A stretch of 64,000 nucleotides of DNA from an uncultured Prevotella sp. (GCA_900540375.1 UQFS01000016.1:9344-73343), one strand, 5' to 3'; counted from the stretch's first letter, positions 17,752 to 27,149 are shown. Made by a program: numbers and translations. The notes: generated by a model not told the origin, from the letters alone.

Positions 17752-19425
17752 TTACTTAATGACCGTTCCGATCTTCATGACATCCTCTTCAAACGATTCC
17801 TTATTGATGGCCCAGTTTTTCACACGTGAACGATAGTTGTAGATGGTTTGTGGAGAATAGAAAAGCACGGAGGCGATCTCGCTACTCTCTTTTACACCGA
17901 GCCTGATGAGTGCGTAAATACGCTGCTCGGAAGTAAGAGAGTGATTGTCGGAAGCCACGATACTGTGTGCAGGATCAAGCAATGCGTTGAGCTCAGTAGT
18001 GAAAGTCGGATAGAGATCAAGGAACGCCTTGTCGAACCGGTTTCGGAATACCTCTGCCTCCTCTTCTGACAGCCTTGACGAAGAGACGGCGCTAAGCAAT
18101 TCATTGACTTGATTGGCCTTGATCTTGCGTCGCACAAAGGTCTGATAATGGGCGAGTCGGTCAATAAACTTAGCGCAAAGGTCTATATATAATTTTGCCA
18201 GTCGCTCCCGTTTGCGGTTGGTATCAACAAGCATCGTGTTTGCTTTGGCAAGTCTGGAGTTGAGTTCAGTAAGTTTGAAATTGAGTTCCGTAAGTTTAGA
18301 GTTGCTTTGCGAAAGCTGATGACGACGGTTGGTGAGCAACTTGTTCTGCCGGAAGATGTAAAGGATAGCCATCAGAGAGCCAAAGACCAAAAGCGAGATG
18401 ATGACAATAGCCCACTTCAATGTATTATTACGGTTCATCATCTGCTGTTCATAGGACGCCACAATGGTCGGCATTTTCTGTGATATTTCCAAGATACGCA
18501 GTCGTGCGTTGAAGAATTTGGCATCCTCCATGGCAATGTTGATATATCTGTCTGCCCTTTCAATGTTGTCATTGTCTTCCCGAAAGAGATATGTGGCCAA
18601 ATCTTGAAGCGCCAAGTTTTCACGCGTACAGCAGATGGCATCGCTGATGGCAGCCTCTATAAGGTATTGCTCATATCTTTCTTGATCACCATGGGCACTG
18701 TAGTTATTGGCGATAGCAAAAGATGCCATCGCATAGTACCTGGAGTGTTTGGAGAGCCTCCGGATGGTACGGAAATAGTAATAGAGGGCTTTTTTATCGT
18801 TGCGCTCTACGTAGATATAGTATTCACCATGATAATAATCCCAAAAGGGCATCGAAGGCTCCAGAAAAGGCATAGCTTGCTTGAGAAATTCTCTTGCCCG
18901 TGCAGCGTAGATAGGCGAGAATCGGTCGTCGCTGCAATAATTTGCCCAATTGGAGTAAAGAATGAAGTAAGTAAGATAATATTGTAGTTTGAGATCTTTC
19001 CCCGAACCTTCTATGTTGATATTGTCAAGCACCTCGATCGCTTCACTATAAAGGCCGCCAATGGCATAGAGTTGTGCCTGCCTGAGAAGATTGAGTTTAA
19101 TATAATGATCCTTATGGAGTTTTTGAGATAGAAAGAGGGCTATGTCGACATAATAGCGTGCAGAGTCGAATTTGAATACATAATATTCGTCAAAGAGCTG
19201 GTCATAGAGACGGAGTTGTTGTTCACTGTCCGGTTGCGCTTTGAGTTGAGCTTTGAGGTAGTTGATATGCTGGAGCTTGTGTTGAGTATAGACAGGACGC
19301 TGGTCGAGGACTTCATCAAGCCGTTGCAGATTGCGCTGGTTCGCAGCCTGAATAGTCACCGAAGCGAGTGTCGGCAGCACAAAAGCCACCAGCACTCGCA
19401 TCAGAGTATAACGGAATAAGCACAT
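17752..19425 (-). CDS. SusR-like membrane-spanning regulator (DUF6377-type)
   Basis: A 557-residue protein. I start it at ATG 19425, 4 bp after the stop of the S41 protease gene; ATG 19401 is also possible. It has an N-terminal signal/membrane segment, a TPR-like periplasmic region (residues about 25-310), one transmembrane helix (WAIVIISLLVFGSLMAILYI, near residue 345), a coiled coil with repeated KLTELNFKLTELNSRL, and a C-terminal helix-turn-helix (SSEIASVLFYSPQTIYNYRS). This arrangement is that of SusR and its relatives, which sense oligosaccharide in the periplasm and activate an adjacent sus operon. It sits directly upstream of, and in the same direction as, the SusC-led operon, so it is the likely activator for dextran use. 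Confidence 0.85.
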   Translation of the reverse strand: MCLFRYTLMRVLVAFVLPTLASVTIQAANQRNLQRLDEVLDQRPVYTQHKLQHINYLKAQLKAQPDSEQQLRLYDQLFDEYYVFKFDSARYYVDIALFLSQKLHKDHYIKLNLLRQAQLYAIGGLYSEAIEVLDNINIEGSGKDLKLQYYLTYFILYSNWANYCSDDRFSPIYAARAREFLKQAMPFLEPSMPFWDYYHGEYYIYVERNDKKALYYYFRTIRRLSKHSRYYAMASFAIANNYSAHGDQERYEQYLIEAAISDAICCTRENLALQDLATYLFREDNDNIERADRYINIAMEDAKFFNARLRILEISQKMPTIVASYEQQMMNRNNTLKWAIVIISLLVFGSLMAILYIFRQNKLLTNRRHQLSQSNSKLTELNFKLTELNSRLAKANTMLVDTNRKRERLAKLYIDLCAKFIDRLAHYQTFVRRKIKANQVNELLSAVSSSRLSEEEAEVFRNRFDKAFLDLYPTFTTELNALLDPAHSIVASDNHSLTSEQRIYALIRLGVKESSEIASVLFYSPQTIYNYRSRVKNWAINKESFEEDVMKIGTVIK

Positions 19426-19429
19426 CTCT

Positions 19430-21166
19430 TCAACCGTTAAGTCTGAAGGGAGGCATGACTGCAGCCGTGTAGTACATGCTGCCGTTGAAAGCAGGTCGTG
19501 AACCCAAGGCCGTCTTTCCCTTTGAAGCCTTTCCTTTGGCTGGTGCAGGCAGTTTCGGGAAGGCGGCATTATGCTTAAACAACATCAGGGCACGCGTAAT
19601 GACGGGATCGTCTTGGTTGAGATACTCGTAAAGTGCCTGCTCGTCAAGCATGTTGTAGATGATGCGACCGTTGATGAACTGCTCCAAGAGCGAATGGCTC
19701 TTCTTGATAAGCAGGTTGCGGCGCTGCAAGCCGTGCCTGTCGGCATAGTCAGCGAACTGGTCGACGGTATTTTGCTCATTGAGATATTTCGAGAGGTCGA
19801 GCATCTGCTTAAACATCTTCATCTTTTGCCGGTTATCGTCGGTGTAAGTGAAGGCGAACTGCAGGATGAGTCCGCTCATGATCGCCTGCTTATAATAAGA
19901 GGTGACAAACGTAGTGTCTTCCGGTACAAAGATGTCCGGTGTGATGCCGCCACCACCGTAGACCACACGTCCGATACCCGTATGATAAGCCGGCCCCGTG
20001 TGCTTGATGCTGTCCTGCGAGAAGAACTCGCCGTGCTGGTAGCGCTCTATGATGTCCTGAGCATAGGCTTCCTCGTCGCCGTCGACATAAGGCTTCTGGA
20101 TACAACGGCCCGATGGCGTGTAGTAGCGAGCGATGGTCAGTCGGATCATCGAACCGTCGGGGAACGGAATCTGCTGCTGCACGAGGCCCTTGCCGAAGGA
20201 GCGGCGCCCGATGATCGTGGCACGGTCGTTGTCCTGCATGGCGCCGGCGAAGATCTCTGCGGCTGATGCTGTGCCTTCGTTGATAAGCACCACGAGCGGG
20301 ATGCTCTTGTAAGCGCCGTGTCCGTCGGAACTGTAGTCCTGCCGTGGCGACTTGCGTCCCTCGGTGTAGACGATGAGCTTCTTGGCGGACAGGAATTCGT
20401 TGGCAACCTGTACAGCGCTCTGGAGATAGCCACCGGGATTGTCACGCAAGTCGATGATGAGGTTCTGGAAGCCCTGCTGTTGCAGGTTGGCCAAGGCGAT
20501 GAGCAACTCAGGATAGGTCTTCTCACCAAAGTTCTTGATCTTGATATAGCCCGTATTGTCATCGAGCATATAGGCTGCCGTGATCGTCTTCGTCGGTATC
20601 TCAGCGCGCGTGATGTCAAAGAAGAGCACCTTCGGGTGGCCGAAACGCAGCACGCCGACACGTACCTTGGAGCCCTGCGGACCCTTGAGACGGTGCATGG
20701 CCTCCTCTTGTGTGACCTGCTTGCCAACGAATTTCTTACCGTCAACCATCACGATTTTGTCACCAGCGATGATACCGGCCTTCTCGGCGGGGCCGTTTTT
20801 GATGACGTTCTCGACGTGGATGGTATCCTGACGGATGGTGAACTCGATGCCCACGCCGGAGAACGAGCCCTTGAGATCATCCTCAGACTGCTGCACGTCC
20901 TTGGCACTGATATACACCGAGTGCGGGTCAAGCTCACCGAGGATAAGCGGCATAGCCTTCTCCACGAGCGAGTCAATGTTCACGTCGTCGACGTATTGGT
21001 CATCAATGATACGCAATAGGTTGCTGAGCTTGTTGCCGCCATTGTTGATCACCGTCAGTCTGCTGCCCGAGAAATGGTTGGCATAGAAGGTGCCAATGAG
21101 AATACCGAGAATCATGCTCACCGCCATGAGCAGTGGCATAAACCGGTTCTTCTTGTCGTATTTCAT
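19430..21166 (-). CDS. S41 family C-terminal processing peptidase
   Basis: A 578-residue protease anchored by one N-terminal transmembrane segment (LLMAVSMILGILIGTFYA). The order is: N-terminal helical segment with DDQYVDDVNIDSLVE, PDZ domain (GVGIEFTIRQDTIHVENVI to about residue 170), S41 catalytic core and a C-terminal tail. The Ser-Lys dyad is S301 in EGTASAAEIF and K326 in RRSFGKGLV, 25 residues apart as in Tsp/CtpA. It trims or degrades periplasmic proteins from the C-terminus. A second ATG six bases upstream (21172) is possible. It belongs to a minus-strand run with dCMP deaminase and M3 peptidase genes, and its stop is 4 bp before the SusR-like start. Confidence 0.94.
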   Translation of the reverse strand: MKYDKKNRFMPLLMAVSMILGILIGTFYANHFSGSRLTVINNGGNKLSNLLRIIDDQYVDDVNIDSLVEKAMPLILGELDPHSVYISAKDVQQSEDDLKGSFSGVGIEFTIRQDTIHVENVIKNGPAEKAGIIAGDKIVMVDGKKFVGKQVTQEEAMHRLKGPQGSKVRVGVLRFGHPKVLFFDITRAEIPTKTITAAYMLDDNTGYIKIKNFGEKTYPELLIALANLQQQGFQNLIIDLRDNPGGYLQSAVQVANEFLSAKKLIVYTEGRKSPRQDYSSDGHGAYKSIPLVVLINEGTASAAEIFAGAMQDNDRATIIGRRSFGKGLVQQQIPFPDGSMIRLTIARYYTPSGRCIQKPYVDGDEEAYAQDIIERYQHGEFFSQDSIKHTGPAYHTGIGRVVYGGGGITPDIFVPEDTTFVTSYYKQAIMSGLILQFAFTYTDDNRQKMKMFKQMLDLSKYLNEQNTVDQFADYADRHGLQRRNLLIKKSHSLLEQFINGRIIYNMLDEQALYEYLNQDDPVITRALMLFKHNAAFPKLPAPAKGKASKGKTALGSRPAFNGSMYYTAAVMPPFRLNG

Positions 21167-21238
21167 ATTCATATCTTATTGCTTTTTCATTGTCCTTGCC
21201 GACATCGGCTTGCTTTATTGATGCAAGCCACTGCCGTG

Positions 21239-21718
21239 TCACTCCTCTTTGGGCTGCTGCTTCTCAAGTTCATTCATATCAAGGAAGTCCACCTCCACAC
21301 CGGCGCGCTGCAACAGCCGAATGCCGTCGTCGAGTCGGTATTTCTCGCCATAGACCACGCGGCAGATGCCCGCCTGGATGATCAGCTTGGCACATTCGAT
21401 GCAGGGCGAGGCTGTGACATAGAGCGTAGAGCCGTCACTGTTGTTGCCGGAGCGGGCGAGTTTGGTGATCGCGTTGGCCTCGGCATGCAGAACATAAGGC
21501 TTGGTGATGCTGTTCTCATCTTCACAGATATTCTCGAAACCACTGGGGGTGCCGTTATACCCATCGCTGATGATCATCTTGTCCTTGACGACGAGAGCTC
21601 CCACCTTGCGGCGTATGCAGTAAGAGTTCTCGGCCCAGATATGCGCCATGCGCAGATAGCGGCCGTCGAGCAAGTGTTGCTTTTGTGCTTTACGTGCTTT
21701 TTCTTCCTCTTCTTTCAT
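21239..21718 (-). CDS. dCMP deaminase family protein
   Basis: A 159-residue cytidine/deoxycytidylate deaminase-fold enzyme. Zinc ligands and the proton-shuttle Glu are visible in VLHAEANAI (HAE) and ASPCIECAKL (PCxxC). The GYNGTPSGFENICED stretch between strands is typical of dCMP deaminase, which converts dCMP to dUMP for thymidylate synthesis; ComEB-type proteins share the fold. Length fits the family. It sits between the M3 peptidase (46 bp upstream) and the S41 protease. Confidence 0.92.
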   Translation of the reverse strand: MKEEEEKARKAQKQHLLDGRYLRMAHIWAENSYCIRRKVGALVVKDKMIISDGYNGTPSGFENICEDENSITKPYVLHAEANAITKLARSGNNSDGSTLYVTASPCIECAKLIIQAGICRVVYGEKYRLDDGIRLLQRAGVEVDFLDMNELEKQQPKEE

Positions 21719-21764
21719 AACGATACTTACGTAAGAATACTTATATATAAATAAAATGTGTAGA

Positions 21765-23834
21765 TCATGCTTTGCGAATGCCGTCGCGCACGAGCAGTGC
21801 GTCGATCGTCGGTTCCTGGCCCCGGAAGCGCTTGTAGAGCGTCATCGGGTTTTCCGTACCACCCTTCGAGAGGATGCAGTCACGGAAGCGCCGGGCGGTA
21901 GCCTGATCGAAGATGCCGTTGCGCTTGAACACGCTGAAAGCGTCGGCGTCGAGCACCTCGGCCCATTTATAGCTATAGTATCCGGCGGCATATCCTCCGG
22001 CCATGATGTGCGAGAACTGTGTTGTCATGCACGTGTTGGGAAGCTGCGGCAAGAGGATCGCGTCCTTCCACGCCTCTTTCTCAAAGGGCTGGACGTCGGA
22101 AGTGAACGGCTCGCGCTGGGTGTAGTAAGCCATGTCAAGCAGTCCGAAGCTCACCTGACGCAGACAGCCGTAGGCCACATTGAAATTGCGTGAGCGCACG
22201 ATGCGGTCGACAAGTTCGTCGGGAATCGGTTCGCCCGTCTGGTAATGAAAGGCAAAGGTGCGCAGGTATTCCTTCTCTACCGCATAGTTCTCCATGAACT
22301 GCGACGGCATCTCCACAAAGTCCCACCATACATTCGTGCCGGAAAGGCTGGCGAAACGGGTGTTGGCAAACATGCCGTGAAGAGAGTGGCCAAACTCATG
22401 CAGGAAGGTCTCCACCTCGTTGAGCGTGAGCAGTGCCGGCTTCTCCGGCGTGGGCTTCGTGAAGTTCATCACCACGCTCACGTGCGGACGGATGTTCTCA
22501 CCCCTGTGGTTGATATGCTGTCCCTGGAACTCAGTCATCCACGCACCATCGTGTTTGCCCTTACGAGGATAGAAGTCGGCGTAGAAGACAGCGAGATAGC
22601 TGCCGTCTTTGTCAAAGACCTCATAGGCTTTGACGTCGGGATGATAGACGGGGATGTCCTTGTCTTCCTTGAACGTGATGCCATAGAGGCGACGGGCCAG
22701 ACCAAAGACACCATCGATGACCTTGTCGAGTTGAAAGTAAGGTCGCAGCATCTCCGCGTCGAGATTGTAATTTTCCATCTTCAGCTTATGAGCATAGTAG
22801 GAGAAATCCCAAGGCTCAAGTTGGAAGTCTTCGCCTTCAAGTTTGCGGGCTTCCTCGCGAATGGCCTCCACCTCCTTCTCTGCAGTAGGCTTGTAGGCAT
22901 CAATGAGATCGTTGAGAAGCTTGTAGACATGCTTCACGCTGCCTGCCATGCGGTTTTTCATCACATAGTCGGCAAAGGTGTCGTTGCCCAAGAGCTGTGC
23001 CTCCTCACGCCGGTTGTTGACGAGTGCGCGGCAGATGTCGCGGTTGTCGTTCCCATCGCCATGAGTGCAGAGTGTGTTGCGGGCCATATACATCTGTCGC
23101 CTCAGCTCACGGTTGTCGGCATGCAACATAAATGGTGAGTAGCTGGGATAGTCGAGCGTGAACAGCCAGCCTTCCTTGCCCTGCTCCTTGGCAGCGTTGG
23201 CGGCAGTCTCCACGGCCGTGTCGGGAAGTCCGGCAAGGTCACTCTTGTCGGTGATGAGCAGTGTGAATGCCTTAGTATCCTTCAACAGATTCTGTGAGAA
23301 CTGCAAGGCAAGGAGCGATCCTTTCTCATCGAGCTCACGCAGACGCTGCTTGCCTGCCTCATCGAGGAGGGCGCCATTGCGCACAAAACCGTCGTAGGTT
23401 CTGTCGAGCATCATCTGCTCTTCCGGGGTAAGCTCACGGTGATGTTCATAGACCGCCTTGACGCGGGCGAAAGCCTTCGGATTGAGCAGGAAGTCGTTCT
23501 CGTGCTTGGTAAGGATCGGGGCGAGTTTCTGCGCCAGCGCCTCCATGCGATCGTCGGTCTCAGCGCTCATCAGGCAGAAGAACACCGTAGACACGCGGTC
23601 GAGGAGATCGTAATAGTGCGGTCCTTTGCTGTCGTTGTGGTAAGCGATCGTATTGTCAAAGGTCGGCTCCTCAGGATTGTTGAGCATGATCTCAATATCC
23701 TCGTCGTCGCGCCGAATACCCTCCATGAAGGCAGGCTCAAAATCCCCAAAGCATATTTTGTCGAAGGGTACCGTGTCATGGGGCGTATTGTAGGGCTCCA
23801 TGAAAGGGTTCTTTCTTTCTGTTGTTTCGTTCAT
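21765..23834 (-). CDS. dcp: M3 family peptidyl-dipeptidase (Dcp-like)
   Basis: A 689-residue zinc metallopeptidase of the thimet-oligopeptidase family. The active site H479-E480-F-G-H483 is in FLHEFGHSLHGMF, with the downstream glutamate ligand region WDFVEMPSQFMEN. No signal peptide, so cytoplasmic; it removes dipeptides from peptide C-termini. Start set at ATG 23834, since the frame extends only to a GTG three bases earlier. A good promoter box, TATCTTTGC, lies at 23890-23898. Confidence 0.93.
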   Translation of the reverse strand: MNETTERKNPFMEPYNTPHDTVPFDKICFGDFEPAFMEGIRRDDEDIEIMLNNPEEPTFDNTIAYHNDSKGPHYYDLLDRVSTVFFCLMSAETDDRMEALAQKLAPILTKHENDFLLNPKAFARVKAVYEHHRELTPEEQMMLDRTYDGFVRNGALLDEAGKQRLRELDEKGSLLALQFSQNLLKDTKAFTLLITDKSDLAGLPDTAVETAANAAKEQGKEGWLFTLDYPSYSPFMLHADNRELRRQMYMARNTLCTHGDGNDNRDICRALVNNRREEAQLLGNDTFADYVMKNRMAGSVKHVYKLLNDLIDAYKPTAEKEVEAIREEARKLEGEDFQLEPWDFSYYAHKLKMENYNLDAEMLRPYFQLDKVIDGVFGLARRLYGITFKEDKDIPVYHPDVKAYEVFDKDGSYLAVFYADFYPRKGKHDGAWMTEFQGQHINHRGENIRPHVSVVMNFTKPTPEKPALLTLNEVETFLHEFGHSLHGMFANTRFASLSGTNVWWDFVEMPSQFMENYAVEKEYLRTFAFHYQTGEPIPDELVDRIVRSRNFNVAYGCLRQVSFGLLDMAYYTQREPFTSDVQPFEKEAWKDAILLPQLPNTCMTTQFSHIMAGGYAAGYYSYKWAEVLDADAFSVFKRNGIFDQATARRFRDCILSKGGTENPMTLYKRFRGQEPTIDALLVRDGIRKA

Positions 23835-23889
23835 CACTTTCTCTATAAATCTTCTCTAAACAGAGGAGTCATTCCTCACCTATTATTAT

Positions 23890-23898
23890 GCAAAGATA
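23890..23898 (-). promoter_or_regulatory. Promoter -7 box for the M3 peptidase run
   Basis: TATCTTTGC on the minus strand, exact match to TAnnTTTGY, 55 bp before ATG 23834. Confidence 0.65.
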
Positions 23899-23989
23899 CG
23901 AAAAGTATTGCATGACGATATATAATACGGAGTGGAATTATAATTATTTATAAAAGTGAGAAAGATAATCGCGTTGCATTTGCTTTATT

Positions 23990-24022
23990 CTTGCTTTTTT
24001 CGTATAAAACCACTATATTTGC
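23990..24022 (+). promoter_or_regulatory. Promoter for the Memo/AMMECR1-radical SAM pair
   Basis: CTTG at 23990-23993 and TATATTTGC at 24014-24022, spaced 20 bp. The -7 box ends only 9 bp before ATG 24032, so the mRNA leader would be only a few bases long. Confidence 0.65.
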
Positions 24023-24031
24023 GAAAAACCT

Positions 24032-25588
24032 ATGAAAGGACTACGCACAGGCTTAGTACTGTTAATGATTGTCTGTATGACTATAAAAACGACAAAGTGT
24101 TTTTCCGGCAATGTGCGCCCAGCCGCTGTTGCCGGACAGTTCTATCCAGCTGACAGGCAGGAGCTGGAGACTGATGTGAAGCAATATCTCTCTGCCGCGA
24201 CAAAGGCGGGACTTCATACTCCCGTCAGGGCTGTCATCGTGCCGCACGCCGGTTATGTCTTCTCCGGACAGACGGCGGCTGAGGTTTTCGCCCAACTCAA
24301 TCCGAAGGTTTACTACGACCATATCTTCCTTCTGGGACCGTCGCATCATATCGGTCTGGATGGTGCTTCCGTGGCTACCGCTTGGGAGGGGTATCAGACG
24401 CCATTGGGTACGGTGAAGGTCGACACAGCACTCTGCCAACGGCTTGTCGATGAGAACAAAGTGCTGACCTTTGAACCACGTGCCCACAACAGGGAGCATT
24501 GCTTGGAAGTGCAGCTGCCTTTCCTGCAAGTGCAGTTGGGCGAAGTTCCGCCGATCGTTCCGGTCATCATCGGTACGGAAGACTACTATACGCTTCTGGA
24601 CATCGCACGCGCACTCGCTCCTTACTTCAATCCGCGCAACCTCTTCGTCATCAGCAGCGACTTCTCGCACTATCCTTGCTACGACGATGCAGAGCGGGTG
24701 GACAAGCGTACGGGCGACGCCGTGGCATCGGGTAGCCTTCGTGCTTTTCTGCGTGCGCTGTCTGACAATGCCGACGAACATGTCCGCAACCTCGCCACGA
24801 GCGCCTGTGGGCAGGCTGCCATCGCCGTATTGCTGATAATGGCGGAAAAGGAGAAGGGACTGAAGATGCACCATCTCGCCTACTGCAACTCGGGCGACTC
24901 GCCCTACAGCGGTCACGACCAAGTCGTGGGCTACCACGCCTTCGTGATGACGGAGACAGATTCAAACAAAGAAAAGGCAGAACAGAAAGAGGCGGCAACC
25001 AAAGGGCAGCAGCAGGCAACGACAAAAAGTGACGCGGCCGAGGACAAGATGCCGGATGAGGCCTTTGTGCTGAGCGACAGCACCCGACAGCAGTTGCTCG
25101 ACATCGCGTGGAAGAGCATCCGCCATCAACAGGTTGCATCGCCCTTCAACCCAGAGCTGTTGCGCAACGGCGGTGCCTTCGTGACGCTGACCGAGAACGG
25201 CCGTCTGCGCGGTTGCATCGGACACTTCGGTGAGGATGTGCCGTTGTGGCAGGTGGTGGTGGCTATGGCGCACGATGCCGCCTACTGTGATCCTCGCTTC
25301 CAACCCGTCACGCCCGATGAGTGGGGTCATCTGTCTATTGAGATCAGCGTGCTCTCGCCGCTGAAGCGCATCCACAACATCAGTGAGTTCCACTATGGCC
25401 AGGAGGGTATCTACATCAAGAAAGGATGGCACTCGGGCACGTTCCTGCCCCAAGTAGCCGAGGAAGTGAACTGGACCAAAGAGGAGTTTCTCGGACATTG
25501 CGCGCAGGACAAGGCCGGCCTGCCGTGGGACGGTTGGAAGGATGCAGAGCTGTATACGTATAAGGTGGAAATAGTGAGGCCTCAATGA
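24032..25588 (+). CDS. Memo-AMMECR1 fusion (AmmeMemoRadiSam system proteins B and A)
   Basis: A 518-residue two-domain protein. Residues about 27-300 are a Memo-like domain; the three metal-site residues known from human MEMO1 have counterparts at H72 (IVPHAGYVFSG), H105/H106 (LGPSHHIGLDG) and C259 (ATSACGQAAI). A Lys/Gln/Ala-rich linker (about 305-335) leads to an AMMECR1 domain (about 340-518) with the hallmark LRGCIGHFG. Many genomes keep these as separate genes. Residues 1-23 contain a hydrophobic run (GLVLLMIVCM) that resembles an export signal, which is odd for a partner of a cytoplasmic radical SAM enzyme. The stop overlaps the next start (ATGA at 25585). The system's biochemical role is not established, so none is assigned. 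Confidence 0.92.
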   Translation: MKGLRTGLVLLMIVCMTIKTTKCFSGNVRPAAVAGQFYPADRQELETDVKQYLSAATKAGLHTPVRAVIVPHAGYVFSGQTAAEVFAQLNPKVYYDHIFLLGPSHHIGLDGASVATAWEGYQTPLGTVKVDTALCQRLVDENKVLTFEPRAHNREHCLEVQLPFLQVQLGEVPPIVPVIIGTEDYYTLLDIARALAPYFNPRNLFVISSDFSHYPCYDDAERVDKRTGDAVASGSLRAFLRALSDNADEHVRNLATSACGQAAIAVLLIMAEKEKGLKMHHLAYCNSGDSPYSGHDQVVGYHAFVMTETDSNKEKAEQKEAATKGQQQATTKSDAAEDKMPDEAFVLSDSTRQQLLDIAWKSIRHQQVASPFNPELLRNGGAFVTLTENGRLRGCIGHFGEDVPLWQVVVAMAHDAAYCDPRFQPVTPDEWGHLSIEISVLSPLKRIHNISEFHYGQEGIYIKKGWHSGTFLPQVAEEVNWTKEEFLGHCAQDKAGLPWDGWKDAELYTYKVEIVRPQ

Positions 25589-26481
25589 AGCAAGCATCAT
25601 ATTATCATCTTGAAAAGATTACAGCATTGGGACAAGAAGCAGACGTTGAGCTTGCCGCCCGTTGCGATCTCTGTCCCCATGCCTGTCTGATCCGTGAAGG
25701 ACATGCCGGGCGATGCCGCTCACGCGTGTTCCATGACGGCAAGCTGTGGGCGATGAGCTATGCTGAGCCCTGCGCTCTCGCCGTGGATCCGGTGGAGAAG
25801 AAGCCACTCAACCACTTCCATCCGGGCACACAATGTCTGTCGGTAGCCTGCACGGGCTGCAACCTGCGCTGCCTGAACTGTCAGAACAGCGACATCTCGC
25901 AAGTAAGACCGGAGGACGTCGAGCACGCAACGTGGCAACCGGAAGACCTCGTGGGCGTATGCCTGCAACAGCATCTGCCGTCCATCGCCTACACCTACAC
26001 CGAACCGCTGACGTGGATCGAGTATATGCTCGATACGGCACGGTCGGCTCATAGGCATGGCATCTACAACATCCTCGTGTCTGCGGGATATGTCAACGAA
26101 CAGCCGCTACGCGACCTGTTGCCCTATCTCGATGCGGCGAACATCGACTTGAAGAGTATCAGCGATGATGTCTATCACCGCCTCAACGGTGCCTCGCTGG
26201 ATCCAGTCCAGCGCACGCTGCGTATCATCCATGAGGCGGGCATAGAACTGGAAGTTACAAATTTGCTCGTAGACGGATGGAATACGAGTGAGGAGATGGT
26301 ACGCAGTCTCTGTCGTTGGCTTGTCGGCAACGGCATGTCTGATGTTCCCTTGCATCTGAGCCGCTGTTTCCCCTCCTATCGCATGCCCGACCTGAAGCCC
26401 ACGCCGATCCCAGACATGCTACGTGCCCGAGATATTGCAAAAGAAGAAGGCATACGGTGGGTGCATCTCGGAAATGTGTGA
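25585..26481 (+). CDS. AmmeMemoRadiSam system radical SAM enzyme
   Basis: A 298-residue radical SAM protein. The 4Fe-4S cluster motif is C92-NLR-C96-LN-C99 in the CNLRCLNCQNSD stretch, preceded by another cysteine pair (CDLCPHAC, residues about 28-35) characteristic of this family, and followed by YTYTEPLTWIEY and DAANIDLKSIS. It resembles pyruvate formate-lyase-activating enzymes but belongs to the AmmeMemoRadiSam group. Its start overlaps the stop of the Memo-AMMECR1 gene by 4 bp, indicating translational coupling. Substrate unknown. Confidence 0.93.
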   Translation: MKQASYYHLEKITALGQEADVELAARCDLCPHACLIREGHAGRCRSRVFHDGKLWAMSYAEPCALAVDPVEKKPLNHFHPGTQCLSVACTGCNLRCLNCQNSDISQVRPEDVEHATWQPEDLVGVCLQQHLPSIAYTYTEPLTWIEYMLDTARSAHRHGIYNILVSAGYVNEQPLRDLLPYLDAANIDLKSISDDVYHRLNGASLDPVQRTLRIIHEAGIELEVTNLLVDGWNTSEEMVRSLCRWLVGNGMSDVPLHLSRCFPSYRMPDLKPTPIPDMLRARDIAKEEGIRWVHLGNV

Positions 26482-26564
26482 TGGGGCCTCTATGTGAATG
26501 ATGGGCTTTCTATCAAAAACTCATTATCTTCAATAAATCTTCATTTCGCATTATAATTTCATCA

Positions 26565-27149
26565 TCATTCTAATATTGCGTCAAATTTCCCATTAATTTT
26601 CACATTATTACCTTGTAGAGTATAGACACCACGGCATCTCAACCCATCATTATATATCTCCGTAATATAAAATTCACCACCATAACTTCGGAAGTGCTCT
26701 CCCTGCTTCCTTGCAATAGCAGTTCCTTCTATGTTGCACTTTTTGAGTTCAGCTAATATTTGCCTACTTGATACAGTAAGGTAATCATCAGCATCTACCA
26801 AATTAGCTATGTCTGCATTAGGATATAATTTATAATTCACATTAGTATTTCCTTTTGCGTGACAACGTTGCATATAAAAGCAGATTTCATAAGAAGTTCT
26901 TTGTGGTTGACCGTTATTGCTTCCAGAAGTCAATTTTACTTGATAAGTGACGAGACTGTCAGACGAGCGAAGGCCTGTTACAGCCGAAGGTGAAAATACA
27001 TATTTAGAACCTATTTGATAGTAATTACTGTCATTGATTGTTGCAGACCCAAGTTCTGTATCGGAATATCCCTCAAAAGTAAAGACATGATCACAGCCTT
27101 CAAATAGAAATATACAAGGCAGTAATAAAATATATAGCATGTATTTCAT
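26565..27149 (-). CDS. Hypothetical lipoprotein
   Basis: A 194-residue protein starting at ATG 27149, chosen because it begins a lipoprotein signal (MKYMLYILLLPCIFLFEGCD, cysteine at 19). The mature part is mostly beta-like: YYQIGSKYVFSPSAV, LVTYQVKLTSGSNNGQ, YEICFYMQRCHAKG, and a C-terminal GVYTLQGNNVKINGKFDA. No family recognised. Its base composition is more AT-rich than the neighbours, which suggests acquisition. It lies downstream of a promoter at 27348-27356 and a 38-codon open frame at 27216-27332, so these may form one transcript. Confidence 0.7.
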   Translation of the reverse strand: MKYMLYILLLPCIFLFEGCDHVFTFEGYSDTELGSATINDSNYYQIGSKYVFSPSAVTGLRSSDSLVTYQVKLTSGSNNGQPQRTSYEICFYMQRCHAKGNTNVNYKLYPNADIANLVDADDYLTVSSRQILAELKKCNIEGTAIARKQGEHFRSYGGEFYITEIYNDGLRCRGVYTLQGNNVKINGKFDAILE

